Below are positions 25,346 to 34,900 of a stretch of 44,053 nucleotides of DNA, piece by piece. Origin of the DNA: a bacterium UBP8_UBA817 (GTDB lineage Bacteria; Margulisbacteria; Marinamargulisbacteria; UBA817); the NCBI GenBank assembly GCA_002296285.1, contig DBHX01000041.1:1-44053 (forward strand), given 5' to 3'. Numbering within the stretch: position 1 is the stretch's first letter; the number at the start of each line of letters is the position of its first letter. A program made the position numbers and the translations under genes. The notes beneath the pieces are model-generated. The model had not been told where the DNA came from, made no database searches, and saw nothing but the letters and a program-made list of their open reading frames with translations.

Positions 25346-26308
25346 TTAAGCCGGTTTTGGTTCTTTAAATTTTCCAAAGGACCGAAATTTATTGTAGCGT
25401 TGATTTTTGATTTCTTCTTTGCTTAACTTTAATAAATCATCCAACTCTTCAAGCAAAGCGTTTTTGATGCTTGTCGCAATGGCACCCCATTCATTGTGAG
25501 CGCCACCCAAAGGTTCTTTTAAAATTTTATCGGCAATCCCTAGTTCAACAATATCGTTGGCGGTCATTTTTAGTTTTTCTGCCGCATACTCGGCTCTTGA
25601 TGCGTCACGAAACAAAATGGACGCACAACCCTCGGGTGAAATGACGGAATACACGGCATACTCCAACATTAAAATTCGATTTGCGACGGCAATGCCCAAT
25701 GCACCACCCGAGCCACCTTCACCAATAACCACGGTTAAAATGGGGACATTAATTCCAATCATTTCTTTTAAGTTTCGTGCAATGGCTTCGGCTTGGCCAC
25801 GTTCTTCGGCTTCTTTACCGGGATACGCTCCAGGCGTATCAATAAATGTAATAATGGGCATATCAAATTTATCGGCCATTTTCATTAGACGCAATCCTTT
25901 TCGATAGCCTTCCGGATGTGGCATGCCAAAATTTCGTTTGATTTTTTCTTTGGTGTCGGCGCCTTTTTGATGACCAATAATCATGACTCGGTGTGGCCCT
26001 AATTTGCCAACGCCACCAACAATGGAGGGGTCATCACGGAAACAACGATCGCCTTTGAGCTCGGTAAATTCTTCGCATAGTAATTGGGCTAAACTTAAGG
26101 TGTTGGGACGATTTGGGTGCCTTGCAATTTGAATGATTTGAGCGGGTGTTAATGAACTGTAAATGTCTTCTTTCATTTTTTCAGCCCGTTTTTCAATGGC
26201 TGTGATATCGGTGGATAAATCAATATTGGATTCTTGTGATAATTGCTTTAATTCATCTATTTTTGTGTATAAATCATCCAATGGTTTTTCAAATTCGAGG
26301 GGTTTCAT
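25346..26308 (-). CDS. accA: acetyl-CoA carboxylase carboxyltransferase subunit alpha
   Basis: With AccD forms the carboxyltransferase that moves CO2 from biotin to acetyl-CoA. Motifs: FTELKGDRCFRDDPSIVGG, NFGMPHPEGYRKGLRLM, TFIDTPGAYPGKEAEERGQ, and GEGGSGGALG. 320 residues is the family length. The start overlaps the accD stop by four bases (ATGA), a classic coupling arrangement. Wording is closer to Gram-positive/cyanobacterial AccA. An SNF2 helicase follows immediately. Confidence 0.96.
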   Translation of the reverse strand: MKPLEFEKPLDDLYTKIDELKQLSQESNIDLSTDITAIEKRAEKMKEDIYSSLTPAQIIQIARHPNRPNTLSLAQLLCEEFTELKGDRCFRDDPSIVGGVGKLGPHRVMIIGHQKGADTKEKIKRNFGMPHPEGYRKGLRLMKMADKFDMPIITFIDTPGAYPGKEAEERGQAEAIARNLKEMIGINVPILTVVIGEGGSGGALGIAVANRILMLEYAVYSVISPEGCASILFRDASRAEYAAEKLKMTANDIVELGIADKILKEPLGGAHNEWGAIATSIKNALLEELDDLLKLSKEEIKNQRYNKFRSFGKFKEPKPA

Positions 26309-27174
26309 TTGGCCACCCTTTCGTAATGTGGGTTTAGAGTTTTAACAAGTGATGAGAGTGTGTCTTTCATGTTTTGGCGTTTAACTACCATATCGAGCAT
26401 CCCTTTTTCTAGTAAAAATTCGGATCGTTGAAATCCTTTCGGTAATTTTTGCCGAATGGTTTGTTCAATGACCCGTGGGCCAGCAAAGCTAATGAGGGCA
26501 CCGGGTTCCGCAATGTTGATATCTCCTAACATCGCAAAACTGGCGGATGTGCCACCGGTTGTTGGATCACATAAAACAGAAATGTATGGGACATGAACAT
26601 CGGCGAGTTTTTGCAATGCGGCACTCGTTTTGGCCATTTGCATGAGAGACATGATGCCTTCTTGCATGCGTGCACCCCCTGAGCTGGTGAAAATAATGAG
26701 TGGAAATTTATTGTCAATCGCATTTTCAATGATCCGAGTAATTTTTTCCCCAACGACGGAGCCCATGCTACCCCCCATGAATGAAAAGTCCATAACCCCT
26801 ATATTGACGGGTAAATGATTCAGTTTGGCGGTACCAATTAAAATCGCATCGGCGTGTTTTGTTTTTTCTTTGGCTTTCTTCAGTCGTATTTCATAGGATT
26901 GGGTGTCTTTAAACTTTAGAAAATCAATGGCCTCAATTTGAGGTTCAATTTCTTCAAATGACCCGTTATCAAAATGCATGGCAATGCGCTCTTCTGGGCT
27001 AATTCTAAAATGATAATTGCAATGGCAAACTTTTTTATTTTGTTCCAGATCTTTTAAATAAAGGGTGTCATTGCAGCTGGGGCATTTCATCCATAGGTCG
27101 CCAGGGATGTCCAGCCGTGAGGCTTGATCTGTTTTTTTTAACTTATTTTTATTGAACCAATCTAATATTGACAT
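26305..27174 (-). CDS. accD: acetyl-CoA carboxylase carboxyltransferase subunit beta
   Basis: Partner of AccA. The N-terminal zinc ribbon reads CPSC, then VCHCNYHF: the second half is CxC rather than the usual CxxC, one residue short. The crotonase-fold core shows MDFSFMGGSMGSVVGEK, FTSSGGARMQEG and AEPGALISFAGPRVIEQT. 289 residues is typical. ATG 27174 starts the six-gene unit accD-accA-SNF2-accB-recJ-RSH. The gap 27175-27250 to rpsT must hold both divergent promoters. Confidence 0.95.
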   Translation of the reverse strand: MSILDWFNKNKLKKTDQASRLDIPGDLWMKCPSCNDTLYLKDLEQNKKVCHCNYHFRISPEERIAMHFDNGSFEEIEPQIEAIDFLKFKDTQSYEIRLKKAKEKTKHADAILIGTAKLNHLPVNIGVMDFSFMGGSMGSVVGEKITRIIENAIDNKFPLIIFTSSGGARMQEGIMSLMQMAKTSAALQKLADVHVPYISVLCDPTTGGTSASFAMLGDINIAEPGALISFAGPRVIEQTIRQKLPKGFQRSEFLLEKGMLDMVVKRQNMKDTLSSLVKTLNPHYERVAK

Positions 27175-27250
27175 AATTTATAACTCGAGCTAAGATTTCT
27201 TTTACAAATTTAACGATTAAAAGACATTATGTCAATTTAAGGAATGATTT

Positions 27251-27529
27251 ATGGCAAATTTAAAAGCATCAAAAAAAGATATATTAGTAAATAAACGAAA
27301 TTATAACAGGAACAAAAACTTTAAAACGTCGTTAAAGACCGCCATTAAAGTGGCCCATGCTGCTATTGAATCTTTTAATGAAGACACTCAAAAGGTGGTT
27401 TATTCTGCTTGCCGGTTGGTGGACAAGTTGACAACCAAAGGAATCTTAAAAAAAACCACAGGGGCACGTAAAAAGTCTCGTTTAATGAAAGCCATGAACG
27501 TGGCGTCTGCTTCTGTATCCAAAAAATGA
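27251..27529 (+). CDS. rpsT: 30S ribosomal protein S20
   Basis: Small-subunit protein that binds 16S rRNA. MANLKASKKDILVNKRNYNR resembles the S20 N-terminus (MANxKSAxKRxxxxxxRxxxN), followed by Lys-rich helices, VYSACRLVDKLTTKGIL, and KKTTGARKKSRLMK. 92 residues is correct. Shine-Dalgarno TAAGGA at about 27238-27243. Its stop overlaps the next start (ATGA). Confidence 0.94.
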   Translation: MANLKASKKDILVNKRNYNRNKNFKTSLKTAIKVAHAAIESFNEDTQKVVYSACRLVDKLTTKGILKKTTGARKKSRLMKAMNVASASVSKK

Positions 27530-28431
27530 TCACAACGGGATTACCCGTTACGGTGGCCATGTTTCAATGGTTATCCCAGTATGCTGCTGATCGACCGCAT
27601 TGGTTTGACCGCGGTCATGATGATCATCGTCTGATTCAACAATTGTTTGACAAACCTCTCACTGATTTTACGGACCCGTATCAACAGGGTATTGTTCATG
27701 ATTATTTGCGTTGGCTGGGGGTTTTGGTGGCCTCATTTAATGGGGGTATTTTTTCGGTTGATATCACAAGTTTTATGGATCGAGGGAATGCGGTTTCCAT
27801 TACATGGGCCAATGGCATTACGCAAACCATTTCAATGACGGGTTGGGACCGTCCAACACGCAATGCCTTGGATTACATTTTAAAGCGGTCATGTTCAATG
27901 GCTGATTTTCAAGATGATGTCCCCAATGCGTTGGTGATTATTGGGTCTTATTTAGCGCATTTCGAAACACAGTTACGGGATCATGTTGCTTTTTCAACGG
28001 CTGCTAGTGGATCGGTTGAGCTTGCGATGTCGAAAGATCCAGCCAGTGCTTTTTTGATTTTGTCAGCGGTTCCCGTGGCTCAACTTCAGCAATTTTATGT
28101 GGGTTTTTCGGCGTTACTTCCTGAAGATTTATCGTTTGATGGGTTGGGGGAACCAATGCCTGCACATTTATTTTTTGCGAAGCCCGTGTTGGCTGAAACG
28201 TTGGTGATTGATAAAGTGAAAATGCATTACAACCTTATGTTTCACGCCAAGATTGATGGGGCGTTATTGACTGAATTATCCGCATATACGAAGGCCTTTA
28301 TTTTGAATCTATCTTCAGATCAATCATTATGGGCATCTGTGCAAAATGAGCTCACATGCATTTTAAATGATCAGCTGTTGCCACGGCAGTCCTTTTTGAG
28401 TTTATTGTTGGATTTGTTTTGGTCAAATTAG
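27526..28431 (+). CDS. protein of unknown function, 301 aa
   Basis: Not recognised. ATG 27526 overlaps the rpsT stop by four bases, so it is probably translated with S20. It has no signal peptide and no clear membrane segment; composition is mixed, with many aromatic residues and no obvious catalytic motif (YQQGIVHDYLRWLGVLVASF, then FFAKPVLAETLVIDKVKMHY). Its 3' end overlaps the cysteine desulfurase start by 13 bases. Linkage with S20 and a desulfurase hints at tRNA or ribosome maturation, but this is inference from position only. Confidence 0.75.
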   Translation: MITTGLPVTVAMFQWLSQYAADRPHWFDRGHDDHRLIQQLFDKPLTDFTDPYQQGIVHDYLRWLGVLVASFNGGIFSVDITSFMDRGNAVSITWANGITQTISMTGWDRPTRNALDYILKRSCSMADFQDDVPNALVIIGSYLAHFETQLRDHVAFSTAASGSVELAMSKDPASAFLILSAVPVAQLQQFYVGFSALLPEDLSFDGLGEPMPAHLFFAKPVLAETLVIDKVKMHYNLMFHAKIDGALLTELSAYTKAFILNLSSDQSLWASVQNELTCILNDQLLPRQSFLSLLLDLFWSN

Positions 28432-29531
28432 ACCCTATTTTTGCAGATTATAATTCAACCACACCCCTTTGTTCGGATGTTCTAAATGCCATTCAATTGT
28501 GGGGAGGAACCGTTGGAAATGTGTCATCGTCGCATCAGTTTGGTCAACATGTGTCCAAAATTTATGATGAAGCCAGTGATGCGATTTGTACAAGATTAAA
28601 TGCCATGGCATATGAGTTGCTGACCTGTTCATCGGCAACAGAGGCCAATCATTGGTTTTTTTATTCATTGTTGTCGGATCGAGTGGATATTCCACGGGTG
28701 ATCATGTCAGCCATTGAGCATCCGTGTGTATCGAAGGCATTGACCCAGTATTCGGATCAGGGGGTGATTGATTTGCAAATTTGTCGTGTCATGTCGAATG
28801 GGATGATTGATTTGGAGCATTTTCAATCGTTATTAACCCCAAATACCTTGCTTGTCAGTGTTATTTTAGCGAACAATGAAATTGGCACCATTCAACCGCT
28901 GGCAGAGTTATCTCGATTGGCCAAAGGGGTGGGGGCACTTGTGCATTCTGATATTGTTCAGGCGGCAGGAAAATTACCGGTGGATCTTCATGCGTTGGGT
29001 ATTGATGCGGCGGTGATGTCGTCCCATAAATGCTATGCTCCTGTGGGTTGTGGGGTATTGTTGGTGAATGATGTTCACTTGATGAAACCGATGCTTGTTG
29101 GGGGGACGCAGCAACAACAATTGCGGGCAGGCACAGTGAATGCCTTGGGGCTGCATTTATTTTCAATTGGTCTTGACTATTGTTGCTGTTCATCTCATGT
29201 AAATGTTCATGAGTGGGCAAGGCAATTATGCCAATCTGTGAGTGGGTTGCATGTGCCCATTGAATTCAATGAAAAGACTCAATTATGGAACACCATTCCA
29301 TTGGCTGTTGAGGGGTATTTGGCCCATGATGTCATGATGCGATTGGACATGAATGGCGTTGGAGTGTCGACGGGCAGTGCATGCTCAACTGGTGCCATTG
29401 AAACCTCGCCTGTTATTCAGGCGTTGAGATTGCCGGAGAATGTGGCCAATTCTGTGATTCGATTGAGTTTTGGGTACCCAACCACCCCATCCCAGTTGGA
29501 TTACATTTCCTCTATTCTTTCTTTATTTTAA
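28419..29531 (+). CDS. cysteine desulfurase (NifS/IscS-like)
   Basis: PLP-dependent enzyme that takes sulfur from cysteine for Fe-S clusters or tRNA thiolation. FADYNSTTPL is the family start; CSSATEANHW is the PLP phosphate region; ILANNEIGTIQP follows; SSHKCYAP has the Schiff-base Lys204; STGSACSTG has the catalytic Cys322. 370 residues is typical. Start TTG 28419 lies inside the preceding gene (13-base overlap). No iscU, nifU or mnmA is adjacent, so the sulfur acceptor is unknown. A Cys-rich DYCCCSSH stretch around residue 250 is odd. An AT-rich hairpin follows the stop. Confidence 0.92.
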   Translation: MVKLDPIFADYNSTTPLCSDVLNAIQLWGGTVGNVSSSHQFGQHVSKIYDEASDAICTRLNAMAYELLTCSSATEANHWFFYSLLSDRVDIPRVIMSAIEHPCVSKALTQYSDQGVIDLQICRVMSNGMIDLEHFQSLLTPNTLLVSVILANNEIGTIQPLAELSRLAKGVGALVHSDIVQAAGKLPVDLHALGIDAAVMSSHKCYAPVGCGVLLVNDVHLMKPMLVGGTQQQQLRAGTVNALGLHLFSIGLDYCCCSSHVNVHEWARQLCQSVSGLHVPIEFNEKTQLWNTIPLAVEGYLAHDVMMRLDMNGVGVSTGSACSTGAIETSPVIQALRLPENVANSVIRLSFGYPTTPSQLDYISSILSLF

Positions 29532-29543
29532 GTTATATTTGAT

Positions 29544-29584
29544 TTAAATTTTATCAATTATTCTCATATATTGATAAAATTTAA
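29544..29584 (+). terminator. AT-rich hairpin after the cysteine desulfurase gene
   Basis: Arms 29544-29558 and 29570-29584 form a perfect 15-base inverted repeat around an 11-base loop, 12 bases after the stop. The stem is almost all A/T and the following bases are AT-rich without a strict T-run. A transcript-end structure is likely, but it is not a textbook intrinsic terminator. The rest of 29532-29727 shows no gene. Confidence 0.45.
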
Positions 29585-29811
29585 TTTAATATTATTTCAC
29601 TTCGATAATTAGGGTAATTAATGAAATTACAGAAACTGACAAATAATTTAATTCATTAAGTTATTGGGATGTTTCATCAAATAAATAGGAGTGTGAAGAA
29701 AAATGATAGGAAATGGTGGTTCTTTAGATAGTATCGTCCCGAGATATTTGCCCAAATAGCGATGCAGCGAATTTGAACAGCGGCAATAAAGGATGTAATA
29801 TTTTTGGCATA

Positions 29812-30503
29812 TCAAGTAGCAATGCCTCGCCACCGTTTGAGATGAAGAAAGGCATTTTCAACAAGGTGTCTCAACTTGTACAGATATGCATCACAGTCAC
29901 GTTGTTGCTTTCGATTTTTTCGAGGTGGAATAACTGGATTAATACAGCGATCTTTGGCAAACTGAACAATCGAATGGCTATCATAACCGCGGTCAGCTAA
30001 TAAATGGGTCGCATCGATTCCTTCAATCAATGATGCCGCATAATTACAGTCTGCTGCTGTACCTTCTGTAACAAAGAATCGGACCGGCATACCATGCGAA
30101 TCCACGGCCAAGTGTATCTTTGAATTGAGCCCCCTTTTGTGCGATTCATCGCCTGATTCCCACCCACGGCACCCGTACCATGTGGATGAACTTTAATATG
30201 ACTAGCATCGATCATAAGCCATTCATAATCAGGTTCAGTAATTACCTCTTCAAGCAACGATTCCCATATGCCTTTATCCCGCCAACGGCAATATCTTCGA
30301 TGTGTATTTTTCCACCCCCCATATTCCGACGGTAAATCTCGCCATGGCGCACCTGTTCTAAGAATCCAAAATACAGCATTTATAAATCGCCTATTATCCG
30401 TTGCTACGCCTCCCCACGATCCTTTTCTACCGGGTAGGTGCGGCTCTAAAAGCTCCCACACCCGATCTGAAATATCATGCCGTCGATATGCTTTTCCAGA
30501 CAT
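29812..30503 (-). CDS. IS5-family transposase in two overlapping frames
   Basis: DDE transposase that cuts and joins the IS ends. The first frame, ATG 30503 with Shine-Dalgarno AAGGAGG, carries the N-terminal domain (ISDRVWELLEPHLPG, GAPWRDLP) and the first Asp (LMIDASHIKVHPHG), and closes at 30027. The second frame (to 29812) carries LLADRGYDS with the second Asp and RHLVENAFLHLKRWRGIA with the Glu. They join by a -1 shift near ACAAAAGGGGGC around 30130-30145, after which the second frame continues the family sequence (IHLAVDSHGMPVRFF). Either programmed frameshifting, known for this IS group, or a disabling mutation. All three DDE positions survive across the frames. Confidence 0.85.
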
Positions 30504-30531
30504 CTTTAACCTCCTTAAAATTGTCCACTTA

Positions 30532-30540
30532 ATTATACCA
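30532..30540 (-). promoter_or_regulatory. transposase promoter (extended -10) in the IS right end
   Basis: On the minus strand TGGTATAAT, a consensus extended -10, lies about 30 bases before the transposase ATG at 30503. The same element recurs in the solo IS end at 31601-31609. Confidence 0.6.
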
Positions 30541-30560
30541 CATTCTCGTGACGACATTGT

Positions 30561-31589
30561 CTAGCGCACATGTGTTACTCCATCTTTTTTTGACAGTATT
30601 AGCTTATTAGGGAAATCTGTTAGCATTTCTTCATTGTGAGAAACAAACACAACCTTTTGAAAAAAGGTGCGGACCTTTTCTAAAACCTTCAACAGATTCC
30701 CTGAGTTTTCTGAATCCAGTGCATCAAATGCTTCATCAATAATTAGGGTTTGAAGATTCATATTGGATCGCTGGGACTGAAATATGGCCAATGTTAATCG
30801 AATAATAGAGCGTAAAATATTTTGTTCTCCACCTGAAAAGTGAGCGATATCACGAGTTCCTTTCTCGTCTGTACAAAGAATTTCAAGAGACTCGGATGTT
30901 CCACCAGATTTCAATTCTTTTTGGGTACTAAAATCAATCTGCATACGTCCACTGGTTGCTATCTGCAATAACTCATCAGAAATGGTCTGCAACTGTGGAA
31001 TTGCTGAGTCGATCAATAAAGCTTGGATTCCCTTTCGGCAAAATGTTGTCTTGAGGTAGGTATACATTTTTTCATCGACACACTGAGATTCAAACTGTTT
31101 TTTTAGATCAGATATCTGTTGCTCAATCTTCCTGTTATGATGTCGTCTCTCAATGATCTGCTCAATAGTTTTTGTGTATGAGTAAATCCTGCCATTGATC
31201 TGCTCCATTTCACTATCTTTACGCTGCATGCTGGTTTTAAAAGCAGCTACTTGTTCTTTAAGTTCTCTGACTTGTCCTGGTACTGCATCAATAGCCCCCA
31301 GCGTTTTTTCAATATTACCTTTCTCAAAATCAATGTTGCTCAATTTATTTTCTAAGTAAGCAATATTTTCTTTCGCACTCTTTGCTTTGCTTAACAGTGC
31401 AGAAATATCTTCAGGAATGGGCTTAGTTGTTGCCAAGGGTAATGAAGATACCCTTGACCATTCCATAACCTGATCTTGGCTTGGCAATGTTATTGTTTCG
31501 AGTTGTTTTTTAGCTAGGTTAGCTGATGATAAAAACTGACAAGATTGGCATGGAAGATGTGTAAAACTGCCTGAGTCTAGACACTGTCG
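30561..31589 (-). pseudogene. C-terminal half of an SbcC/Rad50-like nuclease ATPase (fragment)
   Basis: SbcC, with SbcD, processes DNA ends and hairpins. The fragment opens, without a start, just inside an IS end; the first meaningful residues contain the hook-like CxxC (LPCQSCQF), then a coiled coil (about 120 residues), then the C-terminal ATPase lobe with FSGGEQNILRSI (signature) and LIIDEAFDALDSEN (Walker B and D-loop) and VSHNEEML. The N-terminal lobe with Walker A and the first coil is absent. An in-frame TGA at 31590-31592 closes the frame upstream. The stop TAG is part of the CTAG at the IS boundary. Possible TTG start at 31487. Not expected to be functional alone. Confidence 0.85.
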
Positions 31590-31613
31590 TCACGAGAATG
31601 TGGTATAATTAAG
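31577..31613 (+). repeat. solo IS end, inverted copy of 30528-30564
   Basis: 36 of 37 bases match the reverse complement of 30528-30564, that is, CTAG plus the IS right end and its promoter. It stands without the remainder of the IS, and lies on the far side of the sbcC fragment in the opposite orientation. Confidence 0.9.
31601..31609 (+). promoter_or_regulatory. IS-derived extended -10 promoter pointing at the giant gene
   Basis: TGGTATAAT on the plus strand within the solo IS end; transcription would start near 31616 and run into the giant gene at 31951. The region 31614-31950 shows only a weak small frame and the giant gene's Shine-Dalgarno sequence (AAGGGG at 31941-31946). Confidence 0.5.
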
Positions 31614-31635
31614 CGGCGATAAGTTAAATCGAATC

Positions 31636-31863
31636 ATGAATTTCGTGAATGCATTGGTGAAAAATACCCCGGTTCCTAATGAGACATTTTCAAGAATTTT
31701 CATAGAAAATAAAACGATTCGTTGGTCAGGGATAGTAAGGTTGGTCCATATTCTTGTGTTGAATTTGGGCGATAACGACTACTATTCCCTCATGGGAGCA
31801 AAATGCACAAAGGCCAATGGGCGTGAATTGGCGGGTGGGTGCTCGGTCCCAGGTCAGTACTAA
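31636..31863 (+). CDS. doubtful small reading frame, 75 codons
   Basis: Not recognised and without a clear Shine-Dalgarno sequence. The product (from MNFVNALVKNTPVPNETFS) has no signal peptide or motif. It lies between the solo IS end and the giant gene, so it may be an upstream leader frame, a remnant of mobile DNA, or not coding. No structured-RNA signature that I know is visible in this stretch. Confidence 0.2.
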   Translation: MNFVNALVKNTPVPNETFSRIFIENKTIRWSGIVRLVHILVLNLGDNDYYSLMGAKCTKANGRELAGGCSVPGQY

Positions 31864-31950
31864 CAGCTCAAGTATTCTCCTATTTTAATCGATAATCAAC
31901 TCAGTATTGAAGACGTTCAATGCGAATATTAAGGTTAAAAAAGGGGATGC

Positions 31951-34900
31951 ATGGCCGTTCAATTTCAACAATCGTATTTCTTGGGTGTCAATCCAATCCA
32001 AACTTTGGGAAAACCATCGACTGGTCATAGGAACAGGGATGAGACCATTGAATATCTAAAACAAATTACTGGTGGTACAAACGAGGCGCTTCAAGCCCAA
32101 CTGAGAAACGCCCAAGAGGCGTCGAATAAAGTGATGATGCGATCGGGCCGAACCTCAATCAATGTTAAAAAATTTGAAGATCAGCAAGGCTTATTCAATT
32201 TAGACTTGATGGAAAATGGGGCCATCACACCGAGACATGTGAGTGTCATGGCGTATATTGATCCAGGCATGCACCGGCGAACAAATATTTTCGATTTATA
32301 TAATCAATTTTCTGTTGAGCATTGGAGAAATGGTGCTGAAGAATTAAAAAATTTATCATATTTAGGTGAATTTTTCATGGTGGATTCATCCATTCAAGAA
32401 CAATTAATAGCGTGGGATAAAGATGGTGTGTTGGATGTGAGTAATGCTAAAACAACGTTAAACCTAACCCGCGAAAAAATTGAAAAAACAGATGATACAA
32501 AGGCGGCACATGAATTTCTTGAACACGTCTTAAAGCTAAAAAAAGCAGCGACACATGTGGGTGGCCCTGGGGGGCCTCCGACAAAACCAACACGTCAGCA
32601 AAAAATAGATGCCCTTAAAGCGCTAGCCAAAGAAACCATGGGAAAATATGGCGTTAGTGAATCCATGGGTAACGCTAAAATCAGGGCCATTGAATTTGAA
32701 ATGGCGCAGATTATTGCGACCGCCAGCGCCATTCCTAGAGACCCAGTCATAGATTTTGAGGATAAAAAAGACCCATTTTTCAAGACAACGGAGGGGTATC
32801 GGTACCAACGCCTGGCCCAGAAACTTGATCAGGCGAGGCAAATTTTTGATGGCATTCAATCAAATCGAAACAATGAATTAACACGCATTGAATCATTTAA
32901 TGAGGAACAATTTAGTGATGAAAAACAATCCGAATTTTTAGAGGCACTTAAGACCAATTCACAAACTGAGTTTCAACGGGTGTATGCCCCCATTGCCGAA
33001 GAGCTGGTGGCATCGATGGGGAGTTTAAGAAATGTAGATACTACTGAAAGCGCTGAAGCAACGTTCAGGGAAAAATATTCTGGTCAATCATCCGGTGAGT
33101 TAATCAAAAACCGTGCCAAGGATTGGGACATGGATGCGGCGGTTATGTTCACAGAAACAACTAAAAAAATACCTGTCAAAGCCCATAAGATTTGGGGCCG
33201 TTATGCAGGCATGAGCGAAGCTGTCATCACTAAAATTTGGATGGATAGTGGTTCATGGGTTGAGGAATTTGTTGAGAGATTAAAAGCCCATTGCAAAGCC
33301 AAAATAAAATTGGTTCAACAAGAATCACAACGGAGTGAAACCGCCAATCAAGAACCTTGGCTCCAAGACTCTTTAAGTCGCTTGGATAAATTAAAAGGCA
33401 TATTGGAAATGCCGAATGATCAATCAACTGAGCCACCCCCAGAACCAACTGAAAGTCACTTTTCTAAGGCATTTAAAGAAAGAAAAGAAGCACAAACAAA
33501 GGCTATTCAAAAACTTAAAGAAGGCAGCCTGTTATTGCAATGGCACGACAAAAGATTGGCACGTCTAGAACGTTTAAGCGAACGCTACACATTTCAACCG
33601 GGCATGACCGAGCGTGAGATGTGGGCCCCATTATGTGAACTTGATGGCTTAAAAAAAGTCAAACAACAGCTATTTGCCACCATTCCAGAAGAGACTGGTG
33701 ATCCAACAGCATTAAATGCCGCGGTCAAGGCCGTTCTTGAGGCCTGTCAACAAGAGCCAATGAATACTGATGAACTCAAGCTTTGTTTTAGTGAATTTAA
33801 TTCGAAGTTAGAATCATGGAAGTTGATAGAATCCCCCATATTGTCAGTGGTTGAACACGCAAAGGCGAAATACATTCAACAAGTGGTTAAGTGGCACTTC
33901 AAGGGTTCTCCAAGCGTGCCAAGGACAATGACTGCCTCAACCCCATTTTCTATGAATGATATGCATAAAAGTCGTGTCACAACCGTTCAAATCAAAGACC
34001 CACGAGACAATCCCTTGGCTATTATGGGGGACGGTATTGACGGCATTCTTGCTCATTTACAAACCCTACAAAGAAACTTCGATCCCGACACCATGGATGA
34101 GGGCCAGTTCACCCAGTCCGTGGCCATTCAGTGGGAACGTGCAAAGGCTCTGCCTGGTGAGGTGAGCACTGAACAATTGGATCAGTTATTTGGATTTCGG
34201 TTGGGCATCCACCGGGAGGTTCCATTCACTGCATCCGATATCGATTGGATCAAAGCCTGTTGCTTAAATGTGAGGGACCCTCTTACATGCCTTAAAATAA
34301 TGGAAGCAGGCGTACTCACCTTGCTCAATCCCATCGGCATTGAAAAAGGCCTCAAAGAGGTAATTAATCACCATGATTTATGGGGACTGGCCAACAGATT
34401 ATATGGCCACTATCAAACCCACCCAAGTGCATTGCACGCCCATTTAAGGGGCGAAAAATTGGATGCAAATGATTTGCAAGATGGCATTAAAGAGGAATTG
34501 AAACGAATATTTAAAATTGGTGCCAAGTGGGATTGGGACCAACAGCAAGCCCTGATTGAATATACCATGAGTTGGCCACCCCAATTAAGGGAGTGGTTGG
34601 CAGAAGTGCCAGGATTATTTGAGGGCCGACGAGGATTGTTGATGGACACCGACACGAAAGATCCCAGCGTGGTGCTCCACAGATACATGGAACGCGTGGC
34701 AGGGGTGGATGGCGTGGATACCCATTGGTCGACCATGCTTCACTATGCGGTTCAGCATCAAGCCTCTCTCACTCATGAAGGCATTGAAGGCCGCATTCAT
34801 TTAAAGGGATTTAAAGGCTTTATTCATGATCAAATCAACCAGGTGATTTCAAGCATTTCAGTGACTGAATCCGGGGATGATATTCAGGTGAACGGTCGAA

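Larger units (their letters stand above)
29728..30560 (-). mobile_element. IS5-family insertion sequence (IS427-like group)
   Basis: About 833 bases. The ends are imperfect inverted repeats: the left reads ATAGTATCGTCCCGAGA and the right, read inward, ACAATGTCGTCACGAGA. Flanks are TTAG on the left and CTAG on the right, sharing TAG, which fits the short TA/CTAG-type target preference of this group. Inside is a transposase in two overlapping frames and an inward promoter by the right end. The boundaries are by eye and could move by a few bases. It lies between the desulfurase gene and an sbcC fragment. Confidence 0.85.

Noticed and set aside
28861..29220. 119-codon minus-strand frame inside the desulfurase gene
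   Set aside because: Antisense shadow with a low-complexity product; the plus strand has clear active-site motifs.
30561..31487. Intact small SMC-type ATPase gene from TTG 31487
   Set aside because: The frame reads further upstream through a hook-like CxxC into an IS end, and the Walker A lobe is missing, so it is a fragment.
31614..31950. Possible structured RNA (tmRNA, SRP RNA, RNase P RNA) before the giant gene
   Set aside because: None of the conserved core sequences of these RNAs is visible.
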